Shown here: piece by piece, positions 1-7,792 of the stretch | Position numbering within the stretch: position 1 is the stretch's first letter | Layout: each line of letters starts with the position of its first letter | Source of the DNA: Mycolicibacterium hippocampi | GTDB taxonomy: Bacteria; Actinomycetota; Actinomycetes; Mycobacteriales; Mycobacteriaceae | DNA length: 64,000 nt | NCBI RefSeq assembly: GCF_010723735.1 | Contig: NZ_BLLB01000002.1 | Coordinates: 496,001 to 560,000 of the forward strand | Direction of reading: 5' to 3' | Made by a program: the position numbers and the translations under genes | Notes under the pieces: model-generated | Databases searched by the model: none | What the model saw: the letters and a program-made list of their open reading frames with translations, nothing else | What the model was told of the DNA's origin: nothing

Positions 1-1
1 C

Positions 2-523
2 CGCAACCCGCACGCACAGGTCGTGGGCGCAACCGCGGGACGCATCGACCCGGCGCTGCTCTACGACGTCTCTGCCGCCGAGGAGGCGGGGCAGTTGACG
101 TTCCGAGAACTGCTCTTCGACAGCGAACCGGACCCGGACCACGACCACGACCACGACCGCGACACCGCCCATGACCACGTCCACGCGGATTCGGTCACGG
201 TGGTCGGTGACGGGTGTGTGGATCCCGGCGCGGTCATCGACCTACTCGAGCAACCACCGACCGGGGTGTACCGCATGAAGGGCACCATCGCGGTGCGCTA
301 CCGGACCTCCACCCGCGTCTACGTCGTCAACGTCGTGGGGCCGTCGATCCACATCGCTCCCGCGCCCGCCCACGCGACCACGAGCTGCCTGGTGGCGATC
401 GGGATGGGGCTGGACGTGGACGACGTCCGGCGGCAGCTCAGCGCGGCGCTGCACACCGCCACCGCGGCGCCGCCTGCCCAGAGCGTCCGGCGCCTGCAGC
501 GCTACCGCAAGCTCAGCATCTGA
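2..523 (+). CDS. CobW/COG0523-type GTPase, C-terminal part (5' end outside window)
   Basis: The reading frame is open from base 2 and has no start of its own, so the gene begins outside the window. The first residues (RNPHAQVV, then GRIDPALLYD) match the end of the G3E GTPase domain of CobW/YjiA proteins. A His/Asp-rich stretch follows (DPDHDHDHDRD and HDHVHAD), typical of COG0523 zinc or cobalt metallochaperones. The last 90 residues form a CobW C-terminal domain (GVYRMKG, then a beta-rich part). The GTP-binding motifs would lie upstream and cannot be seen. By family knowledge it inserts or allocates metal using GTP. The exact metal is not determinable here. Confidence 0.85.
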   Translation, partial: RNPHAQVVGATAGRIDPALLYDVSAAEEAGQLTFRELLFDSEPDPDHDHDHDRDTAHDHVHADSVTVVGDGCVDPGAVIDLLEQPPTGVYRMKGTIAVRYRTSTRVYVVNVVGPSIHIAPAPAHATTSCLVAIGMGLDVDDVRRQLSAALHTATAAPPAQSVRRLQRYRKLSI

Positions 524-575
524 GCGCGGGCGGCGTCGTCCCACCTCCGGGCGCTCGACCGGTGATACTGACGTG

Positions 576-977
576 ATGGCTGAGGACACGATCGCTGAAC
601 GCAACGTGCTGGGCGGGCCGCTGGAGCCGTGCGGTACCGAGCCGATGACCGGCTTCTACCGCGACGGTTGCTGCAGCACCGGCGACGAGGACCTGGGGCG
701 CCACACCATCTGTGCGGTCGTGACCGCAGACTTCCTCGAGCACCAGCGCTCGATCGGCAACGACCTGGCGACGGCCATGCCCGCCTACCGATTCCCCGGC
801 CTGGTGCCGGGCGACCGCTGGTGCGTCACCGCCCTGAACTGGCTGCGGGCGCACGAGGACGGTCACGCGTGCCCGGTGGTCCTGGCCTCGACGCACGAAC
901 GCGCGCTGGAATCGGTGCCCGCAGAGGTGCTCAGCCGATACGCGGTCGACGTTCCGGACGATCTGGCCGACCTCTGA
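576..977 (+). CDS. DUF2237 family protein
   Basis: This encodes 133 residues resembling the DUF2237 family, small proteins of unknown role found in many bacteria. The N-terminal Cys and Gly pattern (NVLGGPLEPCG, TGFYRDGCC) and the central WCVTALNWLRAHEDG segment are the recognisable parts. GTG at 573 and ATG at 576 are adjacent and no clear ribosome binding site separates them, so ATG was taken. It lies 52 bases after the CobW-type gene on the same strand, so cotranscription is possible. No catalytic role is known to me. Family assignment is by sequence look only. Confidence 0.75.
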   Translation: MAEDTIAERNVLGGPLEPCGTEPMTGFYRDGCCSTGDEDLGRHTICAVVTADFLEHQRSIGNDLATAMPAYRFPGLVPGDRWCVTALNWLRAHEDGHACPVVLASTHERALESVPAEVLSRYAVDVPDDLADL

Positions 978-996
978 GGCGTTGCCTCGGTTGATC

Positions 997-1002
997 TAAC
1001 CT
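997..1002 (+). promoter_or_regulatory. Possible -10 element of a leaderless transcript
   Basis: TAACCT fits the actinobacterial TANNNT -10 consensus and ends five bases before the ATG at 1008. No Shine-Dalgarno sequence precedes that ATG. Together these suggest transcription starting at the start codon, common in mycobacteria. No matching -35 was seen. Confidence 0.35.
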
Positions 1003-1007
1003 TACGT

Positions 1008-1661
1008 ATGGCCTCGGTCCTGACTGTGAACACGGCACCCGCGGCCGTTGATCTCGGCGCGCTGCGCACCGGCATCGACAAGCGTCCCAGCGCCGAGCCG
1101 CTCGCCGTGCGTGCTCCCGGGCCGAGGAAGGGCGGGCTGGGCAGCGGTGTCGTGGGTGACTCGATCGGTAACTCGCGCCACCACGGCGGTGACGACCAGG
1201 CCGTGTACGCCTATGCCCGCGAGGATCTCGACGACTGGCAGTCCCGCCTCGACCGTGACATCAGCAACGGCATGTTCGGCGAGAACATCACCACATCGGG
1301 CGTGAACCTCACCGACTGCCTTGTCGGCGAACGTTGGGCAGTCGGAGACGACGGACTGGTCCTGGAAGTCACCAGCCCGCGCACGCCCTGCAAGACCTTC
1401 TCCACATGGCTGGGGATCCCGGGCTGGATCAAGACTTTCACCGCCGCAGCGATTCCCGGTGCGTATTTTCGGGTCATCGAGCCCGGCACCATGCGCGCCG
1501 GCGACCGTATACAGATCATCGCGCGTCCGGACCACCCGGTGACCGTCGGCGTGGTGTTCCGCGCGCTGATGCTCGAGCCGGCCTTGATGCCCACCCTCGT
1601 GGCGGCAGATGCCCTGCCGGACAAGATCAAACAGCAGGTTGCCCGCCGCCACGGCGCCTGA
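1008..1661 (+). CDS. MOSC domain protein (YiiM-like)
   Basis: The 217-residue product is a stand-alone MOSC domain protein. Visible family signatures are NSRHHGGDDQAVYAYAREDL, then FGENITTSG, and the conserved cysteine in SPRTPCKTF, which in MOSC proteins is linked to molybdenum cofactor sulfur handling or, in YiiM, to reduction of N-hydroxylated bases. Length is normal for YiiM-like proteins. The start is the first ATG; it lacks a ribosome binding site and is preceded by a -10-like element, so it may be leaderless. Substrate is unknown. Confidence 0.85.
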   Translation: MASVLTVNTAPAAVDLGALRTGIDKRPSAEPLAVRAPGPRKGGLGSGVVGDSIGNSRHHGGDDQAVYAYAREDLDDWQSRLDRDISNGMFGENITTSGVNLTDCLVGERWAVGDDGLVLEVTSPRTPCKTFSTWLGIPGWIKTFTAAAIPGAYFRVIEPGTMRAGDRIQIIARPDHPVTVGVVFRALMLEPALMPTLVAADALPDKIKQQVARRHGA

Positions 1662-1704
1662 GTGGGACTGATCCGGCGCAACGCACAGGGTTCGCCCAGC
1701 CGCC

Positions 1705-1730
1705 GGATATAACGTATCGGCGATTGGGTA
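1705..1730 (+). promoter_or_regulatory. Possible SigF-type promoter before ANTAR gene
   Basis: GGATA, 16 bases, then GGGTA followed by T. The -10 half is a good SigF match but the -35 half differs from the usual GTTT. It would give a leader of roughly 125 bases before the GTG at 1864. Confidence 0.3.
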
Positions 1731-1863
1731 TGCAGCCGGGGAGCATTCATCCGTCAGGGTCAGTCGCCCTGGACCGGGTGGCCTGCGCGGCACGGGGGGT
1801 CGCGCACACCGAAAGCCGCAGTCGAGGCACGGCGGCAAGTGGCGAACGTAGACAGGAGCATCA

Positions 1864-2169
1864 GTGATCAACGACTGGAATCCGGCATGGTCCGATCCCG
1901 TGTTCGAAGATGCGGTCGCCCGAGCGAGGAACCTGCACATGGCTGAAGGTGTCCTGGTGGGCTTGCGCAGGTGCGCACCGGAAAGCGCCATCGCCGAACT
2001 GGTTTCGGTGGCCCGCGCGGCGGGTCTGTCCACATCCGCGGTGGCAAGGGAACTCGTGAGCCTGGTCAGCGGAGCCACCAACCAAGGCGTGGAGTCCGTC
2101 GCCCGCACCGTCGTCTACCAGCACTGGGGCGGCCTGATCGGGCAGGATGCCGGCCGCTCAGACGGATAA
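1864..2169 (+). CDS. Short ANTAR-domain-like protein
   Basis: The 101-residue product contains an ANTAR-like helical segment (residues about 24-70, including AEGVLVGLRRCAPESAIAEL and GLSTSAVARELV). ANTAR domains bind RNA hairpins and act in transcription antitermination in other bacteria. No GAF or receiver domain is attached, so it is a stand-alone, short version. The GTG start is supported by AGGAGCA six bases upstream. The 200-base gap before it holds a possible SigF promoter. A second ANTAR protein lies in this window at 40449-41132. RNA binding has to be inferred from the family only. Confidence 0.65.
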   Translation: MINDWNPAWSDPVFEDAVARARNLHMAEGVLVGLRRCAPESAIAELVSVARAAGLSTSAVARELVSLVSGATNQGVESVARTVVYQHWGGLIGQDAGRSDG

Positions 2170-2176
2170 CACCCGT

Positions 2177-2899
2177 TCAGACGGACAACACGTAGGACAG
2201 GAAGAACCCGCCGGCCGTCGCGAACGCGTTCAGCGGCCGACCGTGTTCGAATGCTTCAGGCATCAACGTGTCGGCGACCGAGGCCAGCACCGCACCACCG
2301 GCGAACGCCAGCGCGACCGCCACCACCTCGGGCCGCAGTCCGCCTGCCGCCATCCGGCCCGCCACCACCGCCGCCGCGAGCAACACCGCGCAGATCGTCC
2401 AGGTCGCCATCACAGCGCCCGGGCTCATTCCGCCTTCGCGCATGGACACGCTGCCCGCCAACGCCTCTGGCAGATTCGAGAAGAAGATGGCGACCAGCAA
2501 TGACAAGGATGCGCCGCCAACCAGAGTCACTCCGAGCGCGAGGTTCTCCGGCACGCCGTCGAGGGTGACCGCTGCGAGAAGGGCGAGCCCGACACCTCCT
2601 CTGGCCGCCGAACTGCCCGGGTTGCGCCGCTCCAACAGCCAGTCGATGAGGATGAATGCTGCCGCCCCGGCGAGCAGGCCGAGGCCGGAGCGCAACGGGC
2701 CGCCCAGTCGGAACGAGTCCTCGAACAGTTCGAATGCCAGAGCCGAGATCAGCGCTCCGCTGGCGAAGGCCAGCAGCACGCGTGTGAGCTGCGCCGGAGG
2801 GGTCCACCGGGCCCCGATACCAGCGCCGATGACCAATGAGCTGGATGCCGCCACCCCGTACAGCACTGCGGTCCACACTGAACTCACCTCAGAACGCAT
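2177..2899 (-). CDS. ZIP family metal transporter
   Basis: This 240-residue, strongly hydrophobic protein has about eight membrane segments and the ZIP family transmembrane signatures (LDGVPENLALGV and FFSNLPEALAGS), where the His-free DG.PEN and N.PE motifs sit in the metal path. ZIP proteins carry divalent metals such as zinc, manganese or iron into the cytoplasm. The first signature usually contains His in ZIP proteins; here the position is Asp-Gly, as in a group of actinobacterial ZIP-like proteins, so the substrate is uncertain. A perfect SigF-type promoter lies 17 bases upstream of the ATG. Confidence 0.8.
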   Translation of the reverse strand: MRSEVSSVWTAVLYGVAASSSLVIGAGIGARWTPPAQLTRVLLAFASGALISALAFELFEDSFRLGGPLRSGLGLLAGAAAFILIDWLLERRNPGSSAARGGVGLALLAAVTLDGVPENLALGVTLVGGASLSLLVAIFFSNLPEALAGSVSMREGGMSPGAVMATWTICAVLLAAAVVAGRMAAGGLRPEVVAVALAFAGGAVLASVADTLMPEAFEHGRPLNAFATAGGFFLSYVLSV

Positions 2900-2915
2900 C
2901 GATCGGCACGTCGGT

Positions 2916-2939
2916 TACCCGGTAACAGCTCGGTCAAAC
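2916..2939 (-). promoter_or_regulatory. SigF-type promoter of the ZIP gene
   Basis: On the minus strand GTTT (2939-2936), 15 bases, then GGGTA (2920-2916). This is a full match to the mycobacterial SigF consensus. The bases 2914-2926 also form an inverted repeat with 6-base arms (GTTACC, one base, GGTAAC) over the -10 region. Confidence 0.6.
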
Positions 2940-2945
2940 GCCGAG

Positions 2946-2974
2946 ACCGGCGCGGGTGAGACACCCGCGCCGGT
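2946..2974 (-). terminator. Strong hairpin, likely terminator of the ferritin-like gene
   Basis: Two perfect 12-base arms (ACCGGCGCGGGT and its complement) enclose a five-base loop, 27 bases past the stop at 3001. There is no real U-tract, as is usual in mycobacteria. The hairpin sits directly before the SigF-type promoter of the next gene and would insulate it. Confidence 0.6.
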
Positions 2975-3000
2975 CCGGTCACAAACTGAATTTCAGCAGG

Positions 3001-3981
3001 TCAGCTGATACCCACCACTTCCTGCGCGATGGCGGCAAGGCGGGTCTGCGCCGCGGACACCACACGTTGGCGGTCCTTGTGCGCTTCCTCGTAGGCCACG
3101 ATCACCCGGATGTCTGCCGGGTCGGTCAACTCCTTCACCGCGCTGGCGGCCTCGTTGACGTTCAGGTCGTCGTAATCGGCGATCGGCAACTCGGTCTCGT
3201 CGAGGATGCCGGTAGCGCCGCGGGCGGCATGGATTGCGTCTGCGGCCTGGTCGGCTCCCTGCTCACGGGCGACCCGCTCGGCGGCTTCCAGCGCCGAGTT
3301 GCGCGCACCCGCGAAGGTCTTGGAGGCGATGTCACCGGTCCGTGAACCGCGGTTCACCAACTCGGAGACCGCCGGCCGCACCGATCGCACGGCTTCCGCC
3401 GCTCGCTCGGCGCTGCGTGTCGACCATGTCAGCGGCAGGTTGACGAACCTGACCGCCACTCCGGCGGCTGCCTGCAGCGGGGTCCGCCGCAGCGCTGCGG
3501 GCCCACCGAGGGCGTCCTCTGCGAGCACCGTCGTCAGCCACTCCACCGTCGCGGAGTGCGCGGTGATCAGGCGTGTCGCCAGGTCTTCGACATCCTTGTG
3601 CTTGGCGGCCACCGCCAGCGCCTTGACGTAGCGTGCACGGTCCAGGAGCTGGCCCTCCAGCGCGAGGTCACCGAGAAGCGCCTCGTCGAACGGCTCCGCC
3701 TGCTCGGTCAGCGCCTTCACGGCGGCGGCGGCGCGGCCCAGGAACGGACCGATGACGTCGGGGAAGCCACCGAGGTCGCGGATCGCCTTCTCGATCGCCT
3801 CTGCGCGAATGCGCGCGTTGTCGGCGTTCTGCTGCAGCTCGGTCCGCACCGCCTCGGTTCGGGCCTGAACCACGCGGGTCTCGGCGACCTGGATCTCGGT
3901 GTGAGTCAGGTCCAGCAGGCTGCGCAGCTGCGCAACAAGGGTCGAAGTGGTCAGTGTGGTCGACGTAGTCGGTGATGCCAT
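3001..3981 (-). CDS. Helical ferritin-like domain protein, stress type
   Basis: The 326-residue product is rich in Ala, Glu and Arg and predicted almost fully helical. The N-terminal half (TEIQVAETRVVQARTE onward) has long amphipathic helices like ferritin-like mycobacterial proteins; the C-terminal half contains a further helical region with AVAAREQGADQAADAIHA-like segments. I do not see a clear diiron ExxH motif, so iron binding is doubtful. The ATG at 3981 was preferred over the GTG at 3993 because AAGGGG lies 11 bases ahead of it. A strong hairpin follows the gene. Function unknown. Confidence 0.6.
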   Translation of the reverse strand: MASPTTSTTLTTSTLVAQLRSLLDLTHTEIQVAETRVVQARTEAVRTELQQNADNARIRAEAIEKAIRDLGGFPDVIGPFLGRAAAAVKALTEQAEPFDEALLGDLALEGQLLDRARYVKALAVAAKHKDVEDLATRLITAHSATVEWLTTVLAEDALGGPAALRRTPLQAAAGVAVRFVNLPLTWSTRSAERAAEAVRSVRPAVSELVNRGSRTGDIASKTFAGARNSALEAAERVAREQGADQAADAIHAARGATGILDETELPIADYDDLNVNEAASAVKELTDPADIRVIVAYEEAHKDRQRVVSAAQTRLAAIAQEVVGIS

Positions 3982-4105
3982 CAGTTGGTACACCCCTTGA
4001 TATCTAGAGAGTTTCGGTCAGCGCATGAGTGCGCCTGATTTGTGGGTTACCCGTCGACGCCGAGTTGTACAGACCGATCTCGCAGATGTGAGAAACCTCG
4101 GGTGA

Positions 4106-4131
4106 GGTGTATCGCAGGTCGGCTTCGGGTA
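4106..4131 (+). promoter_or_regulatory. Possible SigF-type promoter before diiron oxygenase-like gene
   Basis: GGTGT, 16 bases, then GGGTA. The -10 half matches SigF well; the -35 half has one change from GGTTT. It lies about 65 bases upstream of the ATG at 4197. Confidence 0.4.
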
Positions 4132-4196
4132 GTGACTTCCGCGGTGCTGGTGGGCCCGGTTTGGTCGTGATCCAGCCGGGTACTAGACCGTTCGTG

Positions 4197-5207
4197 ATGC
4201 CGACCCTTCTGCAACCGGTGCTGCCCGAACCTCGTGGGCCGATCTCGATGTCGGTCATCGACCTGCTGACCGAACGCGCTCCGCACCACCACCTGATGCG
4301 GGTGGTCACCTCGCTCGCCGATGCCGATCCATACGGCATCGACGTCCAGCTCACCCTCTACATATGCTACGAACTGCACTACCGCGGGTTCGCCGACGTG
4401 GACGCCGGCTGGGAATGGAACCCGAGCCTGCTGCACCTGCGCGGCCGCCTCGAAGAACTGTTCCTGGCCGCGGTCGGTGACGAGGTGGGCCATATCGACG
4501 CCGACACCTCGGCCGCGGCGGAGCTGGACGCACTGTGCGTGGAGCCTGTCGAGGGCAGCGGCCCGTCGTACTACCTGCGCGACGAAGGCACCTGGGAGCA
4601 GATGCGGGAGTACTTCGCCCACCGGTCGCTCTACCACCTCAAAGAGGGTGATCCCCACGCGTGGACCATCCCGCGCCTCACCGGCCAGGCCAAGGCTTCG
4701 TTCGTGGCAGTGGAATTCGACGAGTTCGGGGGCGGCAAGGGCTCCCGGCTGCATCAGCAGCTGTTCGCCGACCTGATGGCCGCGGCGGATCTGGACACGT
4801 CGTATCTGGGCTACCTGGCCGACGTACCCGCCCCGACCCTGGCGGTGGTGAACCTGATGTCGATGTTCGGTCTGCACCGCCGGCTGCGGGGATCGTCGGT
4901 GGGACACTTCGCCGCCACCGAGGTCACCTCACCGCCCGGGTCGCGCCGGATGGTCCAGGCGCTGGAGCGCTTCGAGGCGCCGATGCCGTGCCGGGCCTTC
5001 TACCTCGAGCATGTCGAGGCCGACGCCGTTCACGAGCAGGTGGTCAGGACGGACGTGGTCGGTGACCTGATCGCCCGCGAACCCCAACTCGAACGTGACG
5101 TGGTGTTCGGTATCCGGGCCTTCGACGTGGTCGAGGGACGATTGGCCGACCACCTCATGCACTGCTGGCGGGACGGGCGGCCGTCACTGCGGAGTCCGCT
5201 GGCCTGA
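4197..5207 (+). CDS. Iron-containing redox enzyme family protein (haem-oxygenase-like diiron fold)
   Basis: The 336-residue product resembles the haem-oxygenase-like diiron oxidase (HDO) family. Likely metal ligands are visible in order: E173 and H186 in the VEFDEFGGGKGSRLH segment, then E271, H272 and H279 in YLEHVEADAVHE, and D310 in the last helix (FGIRAFDVVEGRLADH). Such enzymes use Fe(II) and O2 on diverse substrates, for example N-oxygenation or C-C cleavage. The start is ATG 4197 (GTG 4194 is equally possible). Its 3' end overlaps by 24 bases the convergent CDGSH gene. Substrate unknown. Confidence 0.8.
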   Translation: MPTLLQPVLPEPRGPISMSVIDLLTERAPHHHLMRVVTSLADADPYGIDVQLTLYICYELHYRGFADVDAGWEWNPSLLHLRGRLEELFLAAVGDEVGHIDADTSAAAELDALCVEPVEGSGPSYYLRDEGTWEQMREYFAHRSLYHLKEGDPHAWTIPRLTGQAKASFVAVEFDEFGGGKGSRLHQQLFADLMAAADLDTSYLGYLADVPAPTLAVVNLMSMFGLHRRLRGSSVGHFAATEVTSPPGSRRMVQALERFEAPMPCRAFYLEHVEADAVHEQVVRTDVVGDLIAREPQLERDVVFGIRAFDVVEGRLADHLMHCWRDGRPSLRSPLA

Positions 5208-5387
5208 CCGGCGGCGGTGGCTGGTGTCGCACAGCGGATAGGTCTTTGATCGCCGGCACGCGCAGATGGCGACCATGAACCGGTCGGACTCCACGACGCT
5301 GCCGTCGGGCATCTCGATGCGGACCGGGCCCTCGACCATCACCGGACCTGCGGGAACGACGCGTACCAGGCGCGGGTCTCCGCTCAC
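5184..5387 (-). CDS. Small CDGSH iron-sulfur domain protein
   Basis: This 67-residue protein ends with the CDGSH-type [2Fe-2S] motif: CACRRSKTYPLCDTSH at residues 43-58 provides three Cys and one His ligand. It begins at a GTG that overlaps the TGA of the upstream methyltransferase gene (GTGA), so the two are translationally coupled. CDGSH proteins transfer electrons or Fe-S clusters. Its neighbour on the opposite strand is an iron-dependent oxygenase-like protein, which makes a redox partnership plausible. The overlap of the two 3' ends by 24 bases suggests antisense coupling of expression. Confidence 0.85.
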   Translation of the reverse strand: MSGDPRLVRVVPAGPVMVEGPVRIEMPDGSVVESDRFMVAICACRRSKTYPLCDTSHRRRSGQRTPQ

Positions 5388-6076
5388 GGCGCGTCCGCCC
5401 GGATCACCACGAGCCTCTCCTCCCGACGTCCGGGGGGCAGCAGCCCCACCCGGGTCAGCCACTGCGCACGCGCCGACATCACCGGACCGAACGGGATGAA
5501 CTGTTGTGCCACCACCTCGACATGCATGCCGTGAGCGCGCAGCGCCGTCAGCGTCTTCTTGATGTCCGAGCACTCCGACTGCACCACCATCATGGTGCCG
5601 CCGTCGTCGACCAGGAGCGGGGCTGCAGCACAGAGCGGATCCAGGATCATCCGGCCGTCGGCTCCGGCGTTCCACGCCTGGGCCGGACCAGCCGTCACCG
5701 GGATGGAGTCGGTGTCGTCCGCAGGGCCGTGCGGCACGTAGGGAGGGTTCGCGACGACGAGGTCGAAGGGCGCGAATTCCACGGCGCGCGACCAGGAACC
5801 GCGATGGACCCGGACGTCGACCTCTTCGGTCAGTGCGCTCTGGCGGGCATGGCGCACCGCTTGCGGACAGATGTCGAACGCGGTGACCTCTGCCGCTCCG
5901 GCGGCCGCGGCCGCGATCGCGACCACGCCGCTGCCGGTACACAGGTCGGCGACGCGGGCTCCGGACACCAGCCCGGTCCCGGTCATGGCTTCGATGAGCA
6001 GGTGCGAATCCTGTTGGGGGGGATAGATCCCCGCGGGCACGGCGAGCTCATCAAAATCCGTGTAAGCGGTGGTCAC
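5384..6076 (-). CDS. HemK-like class I SAM-dependent methyltransferase
   Basis: The 230-residue product has the Rossmann SAM motif (VADLCTGSGVVAIAAA, residues about 43-58), an acidic residue after beta 2 (AFDICPQAV) and the catalytic NPPY motif (VVANPPYVPHG) typical of HemK/PrmC and Mtq2 glutamine methyltransferases. The N-terminal release-factor-binding domain of PrmC is absent, so it is a shorter paralogue with an unknown target, possibly a protein Gln/Asn or an N-containing metabolite. It overlaps the CDGSH gene by four bases. A SigF-like promoter and a palindrome lie upstream. Confidence 0.8.
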   Translation of the reverse strand: MTTAYTDFDELAVPAGIYPPQQDSHLLIEAMTGTGLVSGARVADLCTGSGVVAIAAAAAGAAEVTAFDICPQAVRHARQSALTEEVDVRVHRGSWSRAVEFAPFDLVVANPPYVPHGPADDTDSIPVTAGPAQAWNAGADGRMILDPLCAAAPLLVDDGGTMMVVQSECSDIKKTLTALRAHGMHVEVVAQQFIPFGPVMSARAQWLTRVGLLPPGRREERLVVIRADAP

Positions 6077-6096
6077 GTGGTCTCCTCGGTGAGAAT

Positions 6097-6108
6097 CCCC
6101 GATCGGGG
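6097..6108. repeat. Perfect palindrome CCCCGATCGGGG in the leader of the HemK-like gene
   Basis: This 12-base palindrome lies 20 bases upstream of the start at 6076 and downstream of the predicted promoter, so it would be transcribed. It could be an operator or a small hairpin masking translation. A similar but imperfect copy (CCCTGATCGGGG) is present near 6860. Confidence 0.4.
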
Positions 6109-6129
6109 TTCAGCGTTGCGTTCTCTAAA

Positions 6130-6153
6130 TGCCCCCTACGCCGCGACCCAAAC
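6130..6153 (-). promoter_or_regulatory. SigF-like promoter of the HemK/CDGSH operon
   Basis: Minus strand GTTT (6153-6150), 15 bases, GGGCA (6134-6130). It differs from the SigF consensus only by C for T in the -10 element. The predicted start of transcription is about 45 bases before the ATG. Confidence 0.45.
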
Positions 6154-6178
6154 CACCGGGCCGGCTGTTGCGTGCCGG

Positions 6179-6802
6179 TCAGGCAGCGGCCGCGTGGGGC
6201 AGAGCGCGCATCGCCGTGCGGATGGCCAGATAGATCACCGACGAGGTCACCACGAACACCGGCCAGCCCATCGCGATCCGGGCGGCGGCGAGCAGAGCCT
6301 CCTGGTCGGTGTCGTACAGGTAGTACTGGACCAGGAACCGCGACCAGGACACGACCGCCATCGTGACCGTGACGATGTCGAAGGCCAGCCGCACCCTGGG
6401 CACCCGCCGCCAGGTGTCGTCTCGCCCGGTCACCCTGGCCCAGACCACTCCGACCAGCGGCCGCCGGATCAGGACCGACACCGTGAACACGATGGCCAGC
6501 ACCAGATACATCCCGATGCCGGGCAGGTAGAAGTCCTTGGCCTGACCGGTGACGTACGCGAATGCCGCACAGACACCGACGCCGGCGAATCCCAGCACCG
6601 CCGGACGGGTGGAGCCCCGACGGAACAGCTGCCAGCCCAGGACCACGGCCGCGGCGGACAACGAGGCGATGATCGCCGGCACGAGTCCGGCGACAGGGGA
6701 CACCACCGCGAAAGTGGTCACGGGAAGCGCGGTGTAGATCAGCCCGCTGACACCACCCGCACGCGCCAGCAGCCCGCCGTCGGGGGTCCCGGCAGTGGTC
6801 AT
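6179..6802 (-). CDS. DUF3159 family membrane protein
   Basis: The 207-residue protein carries around five to six membrane segments. Features of the actinobacterial DUF3159 family are the early GGVSGLIYTALPVTTF segment and the central RRPLVGVVWARVTGRDDTWR motif. It is an integral membrane protein of unknown function, often kept near membrane transport genes in mycobacteria. No obvious cotranscribed partner is seen; the gene stands alone between two plus-strand features. Start is the only ATG fitting the family length. Confidence 0.8.
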   Translation of the reverse strand: MTTAGTPDGGLLARAGGVSGLIYTALPVTTFAVVSPVAGLVPAIIASLSAAAVVLGWQLFRRGSTRPAVLGFAGVGVCAAFAYVTGQAKDFYLPGIGMYLVLAIVFTVSVLIRRPLVGVVWARVTGRDDTWRRVPRVRLAFDIVTVTMAVVSWSRFLVQYYLYDTDQEALLAAARIAMGWPVFVVTSSVIYLAIRTAMRALPHAAAA

Positions 6803-6972
6803 GCGGCCAAGAGTACCGATGCCCGCGACGGGCTGCCCATTGTGAGTTCACTCTCAAAACCCTGATCGGGGGGTCTCGCGTTTGGCCCGCGCGCGGCACC
6901 GGGAAGACCTCTACGTCTACGCCCAAATGGGTGCCCAACGGGTTTTCACACCGATTCAGGAGCAGACATCCC

Positions 6973-7792
6973 ATGCCCGAAATCTTCCAGCCCGCGAGCG
7001 ACTTCGCTGTCATAGCCGGATGGATCGTCGGTGCCGTCGCGATCGCCTACGGCATCGGGCTCGGGCTTTCCTGGGCCGTCCAGCGCCTCGGCCGGCGCAG
7101 CAGCGTGGTGAACGACATCGCGCAGCTGACCCGACGCCCGGTGCGCGCCAAGTTGATGGTGATCGCCGCGTCGGCGGCGGTGCACCGGGTCTCCGATCCC
7201 GAATCGAGCTGGCGCGGCTGGCTCGACCATGCACTCGTGCTGGTGCTGATCGCCACCATCACATGGTTGATCGCCAGCCTGGCCGCGCCTGCCCTGCACC
7301 TACTTCACCACGACGCCGTTCCGGAACTGGACCCGCAACGCCACCGAACTGCTCGGCACCGCCGAACTCGACGTCGACTTCACGGTGCCGTTCGACGAGA
7401 TGCGCGCCGAGCTGGACCGGTTGCTGCACGCGAACCCGCTGTGGGACGGGCGTGTCGGTGTGCTGCAGGCAACGGATGCGGTCGAGGGTTACGTCCGGGT
7501 ACGGATGCTGGTCAGCGCACCCAACGCGGGCGCACTGTTCGACCTGCGGTGCGACGTCCGGGAGGGCATGGTGGCGTGGCTGCAAGACGCCAACCCGGGC
7601 GCGCTGCCGCGCCGCCGGCTGGAGCACCAGAGCGGACGAGACGTGGGCCTGCGCGGCCGTGCGTTCGATCAGAACGAGGACGTGGTGCCGATCCGGACCG
7701 CGAACTGGCCCGGGTGCGCTACGACGGCGGTTGAGCACCCAGGAACTCGGGTTTCAGTGAAAAGGGTTGCTGTTGGACTGCCACTGCGCTGA
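6973..7792 (+). pseudogene. mscS-type mechanosensitive channel, internal deletion and frame change
   Basis: From ATG 6973 a frame encodes the N-terminal membrane part of a mycobacterial MscS-like channel, ending near 7285 with WLIASLAAPA. From about 7298 a different frame encodes the typical late part (TYFTTTPFRNWTRNATELLG, then the C-terminal cytoplasmic domain with FTVPFDEMRAELD). The core between them, which holds the pore helix and beta domain, is missing. A deletion of several hundred bases that also changed the frame explains this. The protein cannot make a channel. The stop is at 7792 in the second frame; another possible frame slip near 7700 would end it at 7734. Confidence 0.8.

Noticed and set aside
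2177..3008. Open frames on the plus strand opposite the ZIP gene
   Set aside because: The minus strand encodes recognisable ZIP motifs; the opposite frames are low-complexity Pro/Ser/Arg/Ala-rich shadows.
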